A stretch of 26,411 nt of DNA. It comes from an uncultured Bacteroidales bacterium. GTDB taxonomy: Bacteria > Bacteroidota > Bacteroidia > Bacteroidales > Paludibacteraceae. The notes beneath the pieces are model-generated. The model was not told where the DNA came from and did no database searches. It saw only the letters and a program-made list of their open reading frames with translations. Below, piece after piece: positions 6,143 to 13,682 of the stretch; position 1 is the stretch's first letter, and the number at the start of each line of letters is the position of its first letter. The stretch lies in assembly GCA_937901225.1 (NCBI GenBank), contig CALCGX010000061.1:1-26411 (forward strand), read 5' to 3'. The translations under genes and the position numbers were made by a program.

Positions 6143-7942
6143 ATGTACGACCTGAAAGCATATTTGCCTACCACCAAAAAGGAGGTGCAACTCCGAGGTT
6201 GGAACGAAGTGGATGTGATCCTCTTCTCAGGAGATGCGTATATTGATCACCCTGCTTTTGGTGCGGCTGTGATAGGTCGTGTATTGGAGGCTAATGGTTA
6301 TCGGGTGGCCATCGTACCCCAACCCGACTGGCGTGGAGACCATCGCGATTTTACTAAATTGGGACGTCCACGATTGTTTTTTGGGGTGACTTCGGGTAGT
6401 ATGGATTCGATGGTGAACCATTATACAGCAGCTAAACGTTTGCGTTCGGATGATGCCTATACGCCAGATGGGAAGGCTGGTATGCGTCCCGACTATTGCA
6501 CCATTACCTATTGCAATATCCTCAAGCAACTCTATCCTGATGTGCCGATTGTGATTGGAGGCATCGAAGCGTCCATGCGCCGATTGACACATTATGATTA
6601 TTGGTCTGACAAACTGATGCCAAGTATCTTGGTGGATTCTAAAGCCGATGTGCTGGTGTATGGCATGGGTGAGAAGCAGATCGTGGAGATTGCAAAGCAA
6701 TTGGACACTTCTGAACCTTCTTTGCAAGGGGAAGAGTATATAAAAAGCAAGTTGTGCCATATACCCCAAATAGCATATATGGCGACTCATTTCCCAAAGA
6801 TGGAAGAGGGGGTGATTCGCTTACAAAGCCATGAGGCAGCACTCAAGAGTAAGCGAGTGCATGCGGAGAACTTCCGCTTGATTGAAACGGAGAGCAATAA
6901 AATAAATGCGGCTACGATCGTACAGCCAGTGGGGGAAAAGTGTGTGGTGGTTAATCCTCCATATCCTACTATGACTACCGAGGAGTTGGATGCAATTTAT
7001 GATTTACCATTTATGTATCATCCACATCCGAAGTATAAGAATAAGCATATTCCTGCTTATGAGATGATTCGCTTCTCGGTATGTATGCATCGCGGGTGCT
7101 TTGGAGGATGCAGTTTTTGTACTATCTCAGCGCATCAAGGTAAGCAAATCACCTCGCGTTCGGAGCAGAATATCCTTCGCCAGATTGATATACTCAAAGA
7201 TTTGCCCGAATGGAAAGGCTATTTGAGCGACTTGGGAGGTCCAAGTGCTAATATGTATGGCATGCACGGCAAGGATATGACGTTGTGCGAGAAGTGCGCG
7301 CGTCCAAGTTGTTTGCATCCAACGATATGTAAGAATCTTAATCAAGATTTTGTGCCACTAATGGCTATATATAATAAGGTAGATAGCCTGCCATATGTTA
7401 AGAAGTCGTTTGTTGGTAGCGGCATTCGTTATGACCTGATGAACGAGCAGTATGGCGAGGAGTTGATTAAGCATCATGTGTCAGGACGGCTAAAAGTGGC
7501 TCCCGAACACACGTCTTCATCCGTGCTCAAACTGATGCGCAAACCTTCGTGGGAGCAGTATGAGCGTTTTTATCACTTCTTCGAAAAGGTGAATGATGAA
7601 GCAGGGCTGCGCCAACAATTGATACCTTATTTTATATCCTCGCACCCAGGTTGTACCAACAAAGATATGCAGCAGTTGGCAGAGCGTTGCCGACAAATGC
7701 ACTATCGTCCAGAGCAGGTGCAGGACTTTACACCGACACCGATGACATTGGCAACAACCATGTTCTATACGGGCGTAAACCCTTATACGATGGAGCCAGT
7801 CTATGTGGCTAAAACCAAAGAGGAAAAACAAAAGCAGAATAGTTATTTCTTCTGGTGGAAAGCACCTGAGGAAAGCAAGAGAAAATCCCCAAGTTTCAAA
7901 CCTAGAAAAGGCAAAAAATATGACAACAAAAAAGAAGTATAA
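6143..7942 (+). CDS. ygiQ: YgiQ family radical SAM protein
   Basis: A 599-residue radical SAM enzyme of the UPF0313/YgiQ family, widespread but with no settled reaction. Shown by the N-terminal B12-binding-like region (VDVILFSGDAYIDHPAFG), the family stretch VIGGIEASMRRLTHYDYWSD, and the [4Fe-4S] motif CFGGCSFC (Cys319, Cys323, Cys326). Further Cys-rich segments (LCEKCARPSCLHPTIC) may bind a second cluster or zinc. It is shorter at the C-terminus than the roughly 740-residue enterobacterial form, ending in a basic, disordered tail. I chose the ATG at 6143; a TTG five codons earlier lies in the AGGTT word tract. Its end overlaps the next gene by 23 nt. Confidence 0.92.
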   Translation: MYDLKAYLPTTKKEVQLRGWNEVDVILFSGDAYIDHPAFGAAVIGRVLEANGYRVAIVPQPDWRGDHRDFTKLGRPRLFFGVTSGSMDSMVNHYTAAKRLRSDDAYTPDGKAGMRPDYCTITYCNILKQLYPDVPIVIGGIEASMRRLTHYDYWSDKLMPSILVDSKADVLVYGMGEKQIVEIAKQLDTSEPSLQGEEYIKSKLCHIPQIAYMATHFPKMEEGVIRLQSHEAALKSKRVHAENFRLIETESNKINAATIVQPVGEKCVVVNPPYPTMTTEELDAIYDLPFMYHPHPKYKNKHIPAYEMIRFSVCMHRGCFGGCSFCTISAHQGKQITSRSEQNILRQIDILKDLPEWKGYLSDLGGPSANMYGMHGKDMTLCEKCARPSCLHPTICKNLNQDFVPLMAIYNKVDSLPYVKKSFVGSGIRYDLMNEQYGEELIKHHVSGRLKVAPEHTSSSVLKLMRKPSWEQYERFYHFFEKVNDEAGLRQQLIPYFISSHPGCTNKDMQQLAERCRQMHYRPEQVQDFTPTPMTLATTMFYTGVNPYTMEPVYVAKTKEEKQKQNSYFFWWKAPEESKRKSPSFKPRKGKKYDNKKEV

Positions 7943-8891
7943 GATAAATCCCGATACGCTTGTTCTTGAGCAAGTGGAGCATGGCTTGCGCTATTGGTTG
8001 CGTCAAACAGGTATTTATATATTTGGTGGTATTGTATTAGGTGTCGTATTCTTGTACCTATTTTTAGTTTTCTTCCCTTCTCCACGTGAGAAGCAATTGC
8101 TTCGTGAGAAGGAAGCGTTGCAGTCGCAATTGGAAACGGTCAATCGTCAGGTGGACCAAATGCAGATTGTGATGGCAGATTTGCAACAGCGTGATGATAA
8201 CCTCTACCGTGTATTGTTTGGTGCAGAACCCATACCGCTGAGTATTCGTCAAGGTACACAGCGTAAGATTTCGTACTACGAAGAGTTGGCGCAGATGACG
8301 AATAGTCAGCTCTCCGCTGATTTAGCATTGAAGGTTGATATCCTGGAAAAGGAGTTGTATGTGCAGGCTAAATCCTATGATGAGGTGCTAGAATTAGCAA
8401 AGAATCAAGAGATTCGCATGGAAAATATACCTGCCATTCAACCTGTTCTCAACAAGGATTTGAAGCGTGTAGCTTCGGGTTTTGGTGTGCGTATAGATCC
8501 GGTATACCATGTGCGTAAGTTCCACCAAGGTATGGACTTTACTGCGCCTACGGGCACGGAGATCTTTGCTACGGGCAATGCAACGGTGAAGTTTACAGGT
8601 TGGAAGCAAGGCTATGGTAATACGGTAATCTTGGACCACGGATTTGGGTATGAAACCTTGTATGCGCACTTATACAAATCCTTGGTGCGTCGTGGTCAGA
8701 AGGTGCGCCGTTCGGATATCATAGCATTGGTTGGTAACACGGGTAAATCCACAGGTCCTCACTTGCATTATGAGGTGCGTTTGAATGGCAAGCCGGTTGA
8801 TCCACGTAATTATTATTTCTACGATCTCTCTCCTGAAGAGTATGACCAAATGATTCAACTTTCCAACAATTTCGGTCAAATGTTGGATTAG
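7920..8891 (+). CDS. M23 family peptidoglycan DD-metallopeptidase (membrane-anchored)
   Basis: A 323-residue protein. A cytoplasmic tail of about 30 residues is followed by one membrane segment (31-52), a coiled coil (about 55-95) and a periplasmic LytM/M23 domain (about 185-300). The zinc ligands are all present: H202 and D206 in FHQGMDF, H250 in YAHL, and H281/H283 in HLHYEV, so it should be an active cell-wall endopeptidase rather than an EnvC/NlpD-type activator. The ATG at 7920 gives the family N-terminus (MTTKKKYKINPDTLVLEQVEHG, close to other Bacteroidota M23 proteins). The 23-nt overlap with ygiQ points to translational coupling. It converges on the minus-strand gene at 8904 with only 12 nt between stop codons. 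Confidence 0.92.
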   Translation: MTTKKKYKINPDTLVLEQVEHGLRYWLRQTGIYIFGGIVLGVVFLYLFLVFFPSPREKQLLREKEALQSQLETVNRQVDQMQIVMADLQQRDDNLYRVLFGAEPIPLSIRQGTQRKISYYEELAQMTNSQLSADLALKVDILEKELYVQAKSYDEVLELAKNQEIRMENIPAIQPVLNKDLKRVASGFGVRIDPVYHVRKFHQGMDFTAPTGTEIFATGNATVKFTGWKQGYGNTVILDHGFGYETLYAHLYKSLVRRGQKVRRSDIIALVGNTGKSTGPHLHYEVRLNGKPVDPRNYYFYDLSPEEYDQMIQLSNNFGQMLD

Positions 8892-8903
8892 AAAATTGTA
8901 GTG

Positions 8904-9878
8904 CTACGCTAATAGTTGATTGATGGCTTGTTGTGCTTGGGCGCCAACCACTACAAGGCGATAGATGAGCAAATCCCGCAGATTGTGCGCTAAGTCAAAT
9001 ACCCCTGCTCCAGTTGGTTTGATATGGAAGTTGAGCGCTGCACCTCCTAAACGGAAGAAACGGTACAATTGTTGGATATAGCCGTTAGTGACTATTGTCT
9101 TGTGTTGCATATCAATGCCTACCTCTCGTAGTGAATCGACTGATAACTGGCTTTTAATTAGTGATTTGAATGATTTGTACATGTGGCATAGTGCATATTT
9201 GTCGCTATCGCACATGGGCCAAAGTTGCATCAAATTATCAATTTCTTCACGATCTTCTTCGTCGATGTTCAGCAGGGCATCTTCCGTCCAAGGGAGTAGC
9301 CAGTTAGCTGCTTGTTCGCGGAAGAATGGAGTGGAGTAGAACTCGCGGAATATTAAGAAGTTTTGGTCGAGTTGCAATTTAGCAATATGTTCCATCTCAC
9401 TTTGCCGACTGCGTATGATGTCGTAAAATTCATTTGTCTCGCGGTTGTTCATCAACGGCATTAGTTCTTTGGTCAATTGCGCGTTGAATTGCTCTATGCG
9501 TTTCATTTGCGTGGTACGAGCAATATTGGATAGCGCTGTGAAGCTGAGTTCAGGAGCATAGGTGAGAACCTCTTGTATCTCTCCGAGGAGTGCGCGGTCG
9601 CGACGGATATAGGTATCGTGCTGTATCATCACGAGCAGCAACCCTACTACTACACGCTCGAAACCCTCTGGAGTTATGCCATCGCAACAAGTGATTAGGA
9701 GCATGAGATTGTCCTTACTCCAAGGATTTTCGAGCAGGTTAATGGTCAGTCCAGCTATTGCCATCAATCCGTCGATGGTATTGCTGGTGTCTTGTGTATA
9801 GACATAGAAATCCGCCACATCATCTTCGGAGAAGGTGGTGTGGCTACGATAATAGTCAAAGATTTCTAAGTTAGTCAC
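8904..9878 (-). CDS. Conserved Bacteroidales protein of unknown function
   Basis: A 324-residue soluble, mainly helical protein with no signal peptide or membrane segment. I know of no enzyme motif in it. The stretch with FFREQAANWLLPW, an acidic loop, and LWPMCDSDKYALC recalls a family of large Bacteroidales proteins that carry TPR-like helices further on; if so, this copy is short at its C-terminus. The start is GTG at 9878: the reading frame has no earlier ATG, and the first internal Met would remove 38 residues. It is downstream of the glycosyltransferase gene by 18 nt and is likely co-transcribed with it. Confidence 0.6.
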   Translation of the reverse strand: MTNLEIFDYYRSHTTFSEDDVADFYVYTQDTSNTIDGLMAIAGLTINLLENPWSKDNLMLLITCCDGITPEGFERVVVGLLLVMIQHDTYIRRDRALLGEIQEVLTYAPELSFTALSNIARTTQMKRIEQFNAQLTKELMPLMNNRETNEFYDIIRSRQSEMEHIAKLQLDQNFLIFREFYSTPFFREQAANWLLPWTEDALLNIDEEDREEIDNLMQLWPMCDSDKYALCHMYKSFKSLIKSQLSVDSLREVGIDMQHKTIVTNGYIQQLYRFFRLGGAALNFHIKPTGAGVFDLAHNLRDLLIYRLVVVGAQAQQAINQLLA

Positions 9879-9896
9879 TTCTAAAATTGTTATTCC

Positions 9897-10847
9897 TTAA
9901 AACTCCTCTTTAATAAGGTAATTATTGCGCTCGGAGGAGTTGCGGATGATGAGTTCTCCGAGGAAACCAGCAAGGAAAAGCATGCAACCGAGAATCATCA
10001 TCAGGATACTGAGATGGAAATATGGATTGACACCTACCAACATGGCAGCTACGCCATGAGCAAGTGCGTATAGTTTCATTGCTCCAACAACGATGATTGC
10101 TATAAAGCCAAGGATAAACATGATACTTCCCACCAATCCGAAGAAGTGCATAGGTTGTTTACCAAATTTGTTGAGGAACCATAAGGTCATCAAATCTAAA
10201 TAACCATTGATAAAGCGATTGAGGCCAAACTTGCTTTCTCCAAACTCGCGCTTGCGGTGCTGAACGACCTTTTCTCCAATCTTGGTAAAGCCAGCGTTCT
10301 TTGCAAGATATGGAATATATCGATGCATCTCAGAGAATACTTCAATGTGTTTGATCACGTCTTTGCGATAAGCTTTCAAACCGCAGTTCATGTCATGGAG
10401 TTTGATACCAGTGACCCAACGTGCAGTAGCATTAAAGAGCTTACTAGGTAGGTTCTTTGTGAGCTTATTGTCGTAACGTTTTTGTTTCCAACCACTTACT
10501 AAATCCAGTCCATCTTCCTTAATCATGCGATAGAGCTCTGGTATCTCGTCAGGGGAATCTTGTAGGTCAGCATCCATAGTGATAACCACATCCCCTTCTA
10601 CCAATGCAAACCCACAATGCAGAGCTGCGGATTTACCGTAGTTGCGACGGAAGCAAATACCTCGAACATGTTCGTCCTGTGCACGAAGGTCTTTGATAAC
10701 TTCCCATGAATTATCTGAAGAACCATCGTTGACAAACACGATTTCGTAGGTATAATCGTTGGTCTTCATCACGCGCGTGATCCACTCATGTAGTACAGGT
10801 AAGCTCTCTGCTTCGTTGTACAAAGGAACTATCACTGATATATCCAT
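9897..10847 (-). CDS. Family 2 glycosyltransferase, polyprenyl-phosphate sugar type (GtrB/ArnC-like)
   Basis: A 316-residue inner-membrane enzyme. The GT-A catalytic domain (1-220) begins MDISVIVPLYNEAESL and has the NDGSSDNS nucleotide-binding stretch and the metal-binding DAD (92-94, in MDADLQDSPDE). Two C-terminal membrane segments (about 233-260 and 275-300) match the DPM1/GtrB/ArnC class, which moves a sugar from a nucleotide donor to undecaprenyl phosphate for later transfer to lipid A, O-antigen or other envelope glycans. The sugar cannot be read from the sequence. The ATG at 10847 is preferred to an upstream in-frame ATG because the family start is MDISVIVPLYNE and the leader contains a promoter. 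It is divergent from the Crp/Fnr gene. Confidence 0.9.
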   Translation of the reverse strand: MDISVIVPLYNEAESLPVLHEWITRVMKTNDYTYEIVFVNDGSSDNSWEVIKDLRAQDEHVRGICFRRNYGKSAALHCGFALVEGDVVITMDADLQDSPDEIPELYRMIKEDGLDLVSGWKQKRYDNKLTKNLPSKLFNATARWVTGIKLHDMNCGLKAYRKDVIKHIEVFSEMHRYIPYLAKNAGFTKIGEKVVQHRKREFGESKFGLNRFINGYLDLMTLWFLNKFGKQPMHFFGLVGSIMFILGFIAIIVVGAMKLYALAHGVAAMLVGVNPYFHLSILMMILGCMLFLAGFLGELIIRNSSERNNYLIKEEF

Positions 10848-10898
10848 AATTGTAAATGATTGTCTAAAGTTGAAAGTGAAATATTTCGTTTGCGACTG

Positions 10899-10931
10899 CA
10901 AAAGTACTAAAATTATTCGAAATAATCACAA
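10899..10931 (-). promoter_or_regulatory. Probable promoter of the glycosyltransferase operon
   Basis: On the minus strand TACTTTTG (10899-10906) follows a TTG (10929-10931) at 22 nt. The spacing is 2 nt longer than in the other promoters of the window, so it is weaker evidence. The region is AT-rich and shared with the divergent Crp/Fnr promoter. Confidence 0.5.
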
Positions 10932-10946
10932 TATTTTCATTTTTTT

Positions 10947-10977
10947 TTGCAAGAATCAATAAAAATGATTATCTTTG
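10947..10977 (+). promoter_or_regulatory. Promoter of the Crp/Fnr regulator gene
   Basis: TTG (10947-10949), 20 nt, TATCTTTG (10970-10977), 40 nt before the ATG. Confidence 0.78.
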
Positions 10978-11017
10978 CAGAAAAATTAAGGTTAGTCTGT
11001 TCAAAAAGTGCAAACGT

Positions 11018-11716
11018 ATGCGTAAAAACGAAGAAGATTTTGGTAAGCTTTGGGAACTGAATGCTGTCTGGAATTTTTTGACTCCAGACGACAAAGAATA
11101 CATTGACCAACATACAACGATAAAGTATTATCGCAAGAACGAAACCATCTACAACGAAGGTGATTTGACTGAGCATGTCATTATGGTGCTTCGTGGTGTG
11201 GTACGCTTGTCAAAAGAGGGTGTGGGACAACGTTTGCAGATTATCCGATTGCTGAAGCCATATGATACATTCAGTTATCGCAGCGCAATGGCAGGTGATT
11301 GTCACTCTACTTCAGCTACAGCTCTTGAGCCTACCGTATTGTATTATGTAGAGCGTGATGCGTTCTTGGAAGTAATACAGAAGAATATCAAATTCTGTTA
11401 TGCTGTATTGGTGGCTATGTCAAAAGATTTGGGTATTTCTGAGTCTCAGACAGTTAATTTGACCCAAAAGCATATTCGTGGTCGTTTGGCAGAAACATTG
11501 TTGACATTAAAGGCAACTTACGGTTTGGATGGCGATGGTGCTACAATTGCGATGTATATTGCGCGCGAGGATTTGGCAAATATGTCGAACATGACTACCT
11601 CAAATGCCATTCGTACACTCTCGCAGTTCGCCTCGGAAGGTATAATCAGTTTGGATGGACGCAAGATCAAATTGCTGGATGAGAACGAATTGACTCGCAT
11701 TAGTCGCTTGGGATGA
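11018..11716 (+). CDS. Crp/Fnr family transcriptional regulator
   Basis: A 232-residue regulator. Residues 15-140 form the cyclic-nucleotide-binding-like beta roll (IYNEGDLTEHVIMVLRGVVRL), and residues about 150-230 the winged helix domain. The recognition helix lies in the AREDLANMSNMTTSNAIRTL region (about 182-202). There is no cysteine cluster for an Fnr-type iron-sulfur centre, and the phosphate-binding Arg-Ser pair of true cAMP receptors is not evident; the ligand is unknown. It starts 40 nt behind its promoter. Its stop overlaps the start of the PagL-like gene (ATGA), so the regulator and the outer-membrane protein are translated together. It may also act on the divergent glycosyltransferase promoter. 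Confidence 0.9.
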   Translation: MRKNEEDFGKLWELNAVWNFLTPDDKEYIDQHTTIKYYRKNETIYNEGDLTEHVIMVLRGVVRLSKEGVGQRLQIIRLLKPYDTFSYRSAMAGDCHSTSATALEPTVLYYVERDAFLEVIQKNIKFCYAVLVAMSKDLGISESQTVNLTQKHIRGRLAETLLTLKATYGLDGDGATIAMYIAREDLANMSNMTTSNAIRTLSQFASEGIISLDGRKIKLLDENELTRISRLG

Positions 11717-12954
11717 TGTTTTTCCTCATGCGCCAATATCTTCTAATATTGCTTTTTATCTTTTTTCCCCTTTCTATCTTTGCGGTAAAGGTAGATTATC
11801 GTCTTAGTGCAGGTGCTGGTATGATTATGCCAGACGGTAAGGTGGATGTAATCGTTGACGATAAGAATGCATGGGTAGGGCCTGTGTATAATGCTGATTT
11901 CTCTGCCACATTCTATCCCGCTTGGCAGGCTATGCAAGATTGGCGTGGTGCGGGAGTAGGCGTGGGATTGAGTTATTGGAATTTTGGTCACTCTATGTTG
12001 GGACATGCGCTTGCGCCTTATGTCTATATGGATATTCCTTTTGTGCAATTGCCCCATTTTCGTTTGGGAATACGTCCTGCGATAGGTGTGGGTTTTCTCA
12101 CTAAAACCTACGTGAATACCGTGCCTGAAGATCAGAAGTATCTAAGTTTAGAACATTCCAATCGCAGTGTAGGTAGTGTGACGAATTGCTATTTCCCAGA
12201 AATGTTGTATTTGGATTTCCCAATAACGAATGGTTGGAGTGTTGGTTTGTCTGGTGGCTGGTATCACTTTAGCAATGGTAGTCTGCGTCAGCCTAATTCG
12301 GGGTATAATATCTTTGCTGCGGAGATGGCAGTCCGCTATCAACCCAATACTAAGGAGCCTTTGAAAAATATTGAAACTCAAGAAAAAACTCCTAATAACT
12401 CCAAACGTTGGTCCATCGCGCTTGCAGCCACAGCTACTGGGCGACAGGTCTATTATTGCGATCAGCAGACATTTTTTGTTTCCTCTATGCACGCTGCGGC
12501 ATATTGGCACGCGCACCCTATTTTCCGTTTAGGTGGTGGTGTGGATGTGTTCTATGATGGGGCGTATGTGAGGCGAGAGACAAAATTCCAAAAGACCAAT
12601 CTTGCTGCGGCACAACCTGGCGATTGTTGGCGTGTGGGTGTGAGTGTGCAACCTGAGTTCATCGCTGGGAATTTTACAGCAGGTCTGCATATCGGAGCCT
12701 ATTTGTATGATCCTGTAAAAGAATTAGAACCTTACCAAGATGCCATACAAACGCCAACAGGACGCCTTGATAAGCCAATCTTCTATGCCTATGATTTGCT
12801 GAAAGCAGGAAGTGCAGGGTATCCTGATGGGTGGCTGTACACCGAATTAGTTCTGCGCTACCATTTGCCTTGGAATATCTTTATACAAGGCATAATGAAA
12901 AGCCACCTTACCAAGGTGGAATTCATCTCTTTGGGTATCGGCTTCTATTATTGA
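11713..12954 (+). CDS. PagL-like acyloxyacyl hydrolase / outer membrane beta-barrel protein
   Basis: A 413-residue exported protein. Residues 1-24 form a signal peptide (ending SIFA). The first half (to about 210) is a strand-rich barrel with the signature GWYHFSNGSLRQPNSGYN, matching the lipid A 3-O-deacylase/acyloxyacyl hydrolase family (PagL); H185 and S187 correspond to the catalytic His and Ser. The position of PagL's catalytic Glu (14 residues after the His) is Asn199 here, so full activity is uncertain. The second half (about 230-413) is another set of amphipathic strands, making the protein longer than single-domain PagL. It overlaps the Crp/Fnr stop by 4 nt and its own 3' end overlaps the convergent ABC gene by 7 nt. 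Confidence 0.75.
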   Translation: MMFFLMRQYLLILLFIFFPLSIFAVKVDYRLSAGAGMIMPDGKVDVIVDDKNAWVGPVYNADFSATFYPAWQAMQDWRGAGVGVGLSYWNFGHSMLGHALAPYVYMDIPFVQLPHFRLGIRPAIGVGFLTKTYVNTVPEDQKYLSLEHSNRSVGSVTNCYFPEMLYLDFPITNGWSVGLSGGWYHFSNGSLRQPNSGYNIFAAEMAVRYQPNTKEPLKNIETQEKTPNNSKRWSIALAATATGRQVYYCDQQTFFVSSMHAAAYWHAHPIFRLGGGVDVFYDGAYVRRETKFQKTNLAAAQPGDCWRVGVSVQPEFIAGNFTAGLHIGAYLYDPVKELEPYQDAIQTPTGRLDKPIFYAYDLLKAGSAGYPDGWLYTELVLRYHLPWNIFIQGIMKSHLTKVEFISLGIGFYY

Positions 12955-13682
12955 TTGCTGTTTAGCGGATGGAAGATATCCATTCCGAATGCCTCTGTGA
13001 ATGCATTTTTCTCACGGAGATTATTGGCTGTATCCAATTGAATACCATGCTTGGACATCAGCAAAATACGATCGGAGAGTTGGATCGCCAAATCCAGTTC
13101 GTGCGTAGAGATGAGGATGGTTTTTCCCTGTTCGTGTGCCAAGCGACGGAGCAATTGCAGAATCTTAATGCGATTGGGTAAATCGAGGTGTGCAGTTGGC
13201 TCATCTAATAATATAATAGGTGTCTCTTGGGCAATCGCTTTGGCAATCAATGCGCGTTGCTTCTCGCCATCGGAATGGGCATTAAAGAACGAATCTTCCG
13301 TTCCTTCCAGTCCTACATTCGCCAGCGCTTGCGATACTACTTGCTCATCCTCAGCCGATAATCCGCCGAGAAAAGAGGTGTATGGATAGCGTCCCATGGC
13401 CACAACATCGTGGATGGTCGTGTTCTCCAAACTAAGGCGTTCGGTCAGCACCAGGGCAGTGGAATTTTGAATGTTGGACTTGGTGTTTTGAATTTCAAAG
13501 GTGCCGCCAATTGCGGGTTGAAGTCCAGCTAGTGTACGTAAGAGTGTGGACTTGCCACAGCCGTTAGGACCTAACATACAAACCATCTCGCCTTGAAAGA
13601 GCGAGAAAGATAAATCACGCTGAACAACCTTCTGGTCGTAACCAATCGTGAGGTTATTCGTAGAAATAGAGGCGTTGGACAC
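12948..13682 (-). CDS. ABC transporter ATP-binding protein, FecE/BtuD-like
   Basis: A 244-residue ATPase of the iron-chelate/heme/B12 importer class, identified by overall pattern and by VLTE in place of the usual Q-loop context. Motifs: Walker A GPNGCGKST (38-46), signature HSDGEKQRA (136-143, where the usual Leu is His), Walker B ILLDEP (157-162) and H-loop H194. Residues 64-74 (IQNTKSNIQNS) replace the usual helix before the Q-loop and are encoded by a repeated ATTCAAAA-type word. It starts with GTG at 13682, since an in-frame stop precedes it and no ATG is available. It overlaps murF-alr by 29 nt. No permease or binding protein lies nearby, so it is an orphan ATPase. Confidence 0.87.
   Translation of the reverse strand: MSNASISTNNLTIGYDQKVVQRDLSFSLFQGEMVCMLGPNGCGKSTLLRTLAGLQPAIGGTFEIQNTKSNIQNSTALVLTERLSLENTTIHDVVAMGRYPYTSFLGGLSAEDEQVVSQALANVGLEGTEDSFFNAHSDGEKQRALIAKAIAQETPIILLDEPTAHLDLPNRIKILQLLRRLAHEQGKTILISTHELDLAIQLSDRILLMSKHGIQLDTANNLREKNAFTEAFGMDIFHPLNSNQ

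Noticed and set aside
9897..10901. Longer N-terminus of the glycosyltransferase starting at 10901
   Set aside because: The added 18 residues overlap the promoter region and precede the universal family start, so the ATG at 10847 was used.
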